Source of the DNA: Oligoflexaceae bacterium
GTDB lineage: Bacteria > Bdellovibrionota_B > Oligoflexia > Oligoflexales > Oligoflexaceae
Assembly: GCA_947474445.1 (NCBI GenBank)
Contig: CANJJY010000068.1
Location: forward strand, 1-14,151
DNA length: 14,151 nucleotides
Direction: 5' to 3'
Each line of letters begins with the position of its first letter. The stretch's first letter is position 1. Below the pieces are notes generated by a model. It was not told where the DNA came from. It was given only the letters and a program-made list of their open reading frames with translations, and searched no databases. Made by a program: the position numbers and the translations under genes. Of this stretch, positions 12,886 through 14,151 are shown one piece after another.

Positions 12886-14151
12886 CTACCACCAAATATT
12901 GAGAGTCAAGCCACCCGTGATGCCTTCGCTTCGCGTTCTAAAAGCTCCTTGGGTAATATCGCGTTTCACCGCATCGTTCCAACGACTGTGAGCGAGATAG
13001 CTTCGCAACTCGGCATAGCCGTAAGCTAAAGGACGGATGATGAAACCGAGGGACAACCTCTGCAGACGCCGATCGACGGGATCTCGATTCAATTGTTCGA
13101 CGCCCGTCTCAGGATCCCGGTGGCGATAGCCATATCCTTGATCGATACGTACATTTTGAAGTGACACGTCAAAACCATAGGTCGTACTGAGATCGTAAGC
13201 CGGACGCAGGGCATAGGTGAAGGTTCGCATGTCACCGCGCCGATAGAAGGCCGCATCTTTTTCATATCGCAATCCCCCGAAATCAACTTGTTCATAGGCG
13301 GCCCCGACGTGCAGTGACCAAGGCGATTCGATGGGAACAACGTCAAGCTGATCGGCTAAGCGGAAAGAATGCGACTTTTTCATCGCCAGTCGTTCTTCGA
13401 CGTGAGTATCGCTCATCAGATAAGTGGGATCCCGTTCTTCTCCCGTATCGTTGAGTGCCACCCCGCGTCCCTCGTTAAAGGAAGTCGTATCGCTCCCACC
13501 GTACAATCCCTTGCCGTATTGAACCGCCCACTTATGAATCAGATTCTCATCTTCCCAGGTGTAGATAAATCCTGTCTGCCATCCGCTCATGGCCTCGTAT
13601 TTTTTTTCGCCGCTCTTAGCATCGACACTGCCCGTCTGGGTCGTGATAAAAACCAATTTGCCTAAGCCTTCGAAGAGAGGCAATCCCGACCAACGCAGAT
13701 CCAAGGTATCCTGCGCCGGACCTCCGAGGCGCGATGAGACGCGAAAAAAGGCAACTCCTCCTTCGCCGATACCGAGCTTAATCTTTTGCACGCCTAAGCC
13801 CGGCCCATGCTGATCGAGTAACCTGAGGTCTAGCAACCACAGATCCTCATAATCGTAGCTACGATTGCCAAACCAGATCACTTCACCGTGTTGGAGAAAG
13901 TTGCCCGTTTCGGTGTAAAAATTGCGATTGCTCAAGACTAAGGCGTCATCGCCTGAACCCTGCGTATCGGACCAGGTACGTTGCATGTTGGTCTTCAAAT
14001 GCAAATCGACGACGCCGCGCGCCCACACTTGATTGCCGACGGAGCGGAAGAATTCACGTCCATAGACAATCACCCCTTCGGCGAAACCACAGTCATCGCG
14101 TGCGATATCGAGATCGCTATCGCTCTGCAGTCTTAAGCAAGGGGCAAGGGT
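12886..14151 (-). CDS. Maltoporin-like carbohydrate porin (upstream copy, 5' partial)
   Basis: The frame is open to the window edge, so 421 C-terminal residues are visible and the signal peptide lies outside. The GTG at 14073 is internal: in-frame sequence with a cysteine pair (APCLRL and RDDCGF) precedes it, as in the LamB N-terminal loop. Family marks are VIWFGNRSYDYEDLWLLDLR, HGPGLGVQKIKLG, and the barrel end GGLTLNIWW, very close to the EIWW ending of enterobacterial LamB. It is a paralogue of the downstream porin: both hold VDFGGLR, GYRHR, and a paired end region (PVDRRLQRLSLGFIIRP here, PVDQRLSNVSLNFNIRP there; then WNDAVKRDI here, WNDETRRDI there). It is the first visible gene of the operon; its promoter is off the window. 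Confidence 0.9.
   Translation of the reverse strand, partial: TLAPCLRLQSDSDLDIARDDCGFAEGVIVYGREFFRSVGNQVWARGVVDLHLKTNMQRTWSDTQGSGDDALVLSNRNFYTETGNFLQHGEVIWFGNRSYDYEDLWLLDLRLLDQHGPGLGVQKIKLGIGEGGVAFFRVSSRLGGPAQDTLDLRWSGLPLFEGLGKLVFITTQTGSVDAKSGEKKYEAMSGWQTGFIYTWEDENLIHKWAVQYGKGLYGGSDTTSFNEGRGVALNDTGEERDPTYLMSDTHVEERLAMKKSHSFRLADQLDVVPIESPWSLHVGAAYEQVDFGGLRYEKDAAFYRRGDMRTFTYALRPAYDLSTTYGFDVSLQNVRIDQGYGYRHRDPETGVEQLNRDPVDRRLQRLSLGFIIRPLAYGYAELRSYLAHSRWNDAVKRDITQGAFRTRSEGITGGLTLNIWW

Overview
The window comes from a Gram-negative bacterium of moderate G+C content. The envelope genes show this: two LamB-type maltoporins, a lipoprotein with a lipobox, and a second Sec-exported protein. The mix of a surface protein of tandem beta-repeats, an Rsm22-family protein, an EntD-type phosphopantetheinyl transferase and an exported mannanase-like enzyme would suit a deep-branching proteobacterial relative such as the Oligoflexia/Bdellovibrionota. 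That placement is an impression from gene content, not a demonstrated assignment.

Layout. (1) 3-980 (+): the C-terminal 325 residues of a large protein built from about 58-residue beta-repeats, closed by a strong intrinsic terminator. (2) 1026-2473 (+): an EntD-type phosphopantetheinyl transferase and a small serine alpha/beta-hydrolase, closed by a second intrinsic terminator. (3) 2474-2850: a 377-bp stretch without a gene. It is mostly filled by a 241-bp palindromic, transposase-less element (2569-2809) with 23-bp terminal inverted repeats and a flanking direct repeat. This is a likely MITE. It ends about 40 bp before the next start codon. (4) 2851-4347 (+): a membrane sensor histidine kinase with no response regulator beside it. 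(5) 4522-4743 (+): a small basic helical protein of unknown function. (6) 4863-5285 (-) and 5419-7596 (+): a divergent pair, a MutT-type Nudix hydrolase and a 725-residue class V aminotransferase/cysteine-desulfurase-like enzyme with a long unassigned C-terminal part. (7) 10704 down to 7617 (-): a tight three-gene operon of Rsm22-family protein, Cof-type HAD phosphatase and a GH5 beta-mannanase-like lipoprotein. (8) 14151 down to 10814 (-): a maltoporin (5' end outside the window), a secreted carbohydrate-binding-like protein and a second maltoporin, joined by a 1-bp gap and a 23-bp overlap.

How the genes may work together. Regions 7 and 8 look like glycan capture: the maltoporins would carry oligosaccharides across the outer membrane, the small secreted protein may bind glycan, and the GH5 lipoprotein would cut a mannan-like polymer at the cell surface. 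The link between the two operons is inferred from adjacency and shared strand. The rest is largely housekeeping (nucleotide sanitation, ribosome assembly, carrier-protein activation). No CRISPR array, tRNA, rRNA, phage or defence module is seen. The most unusual non-coding object is the palindromic element at 2569-2809.
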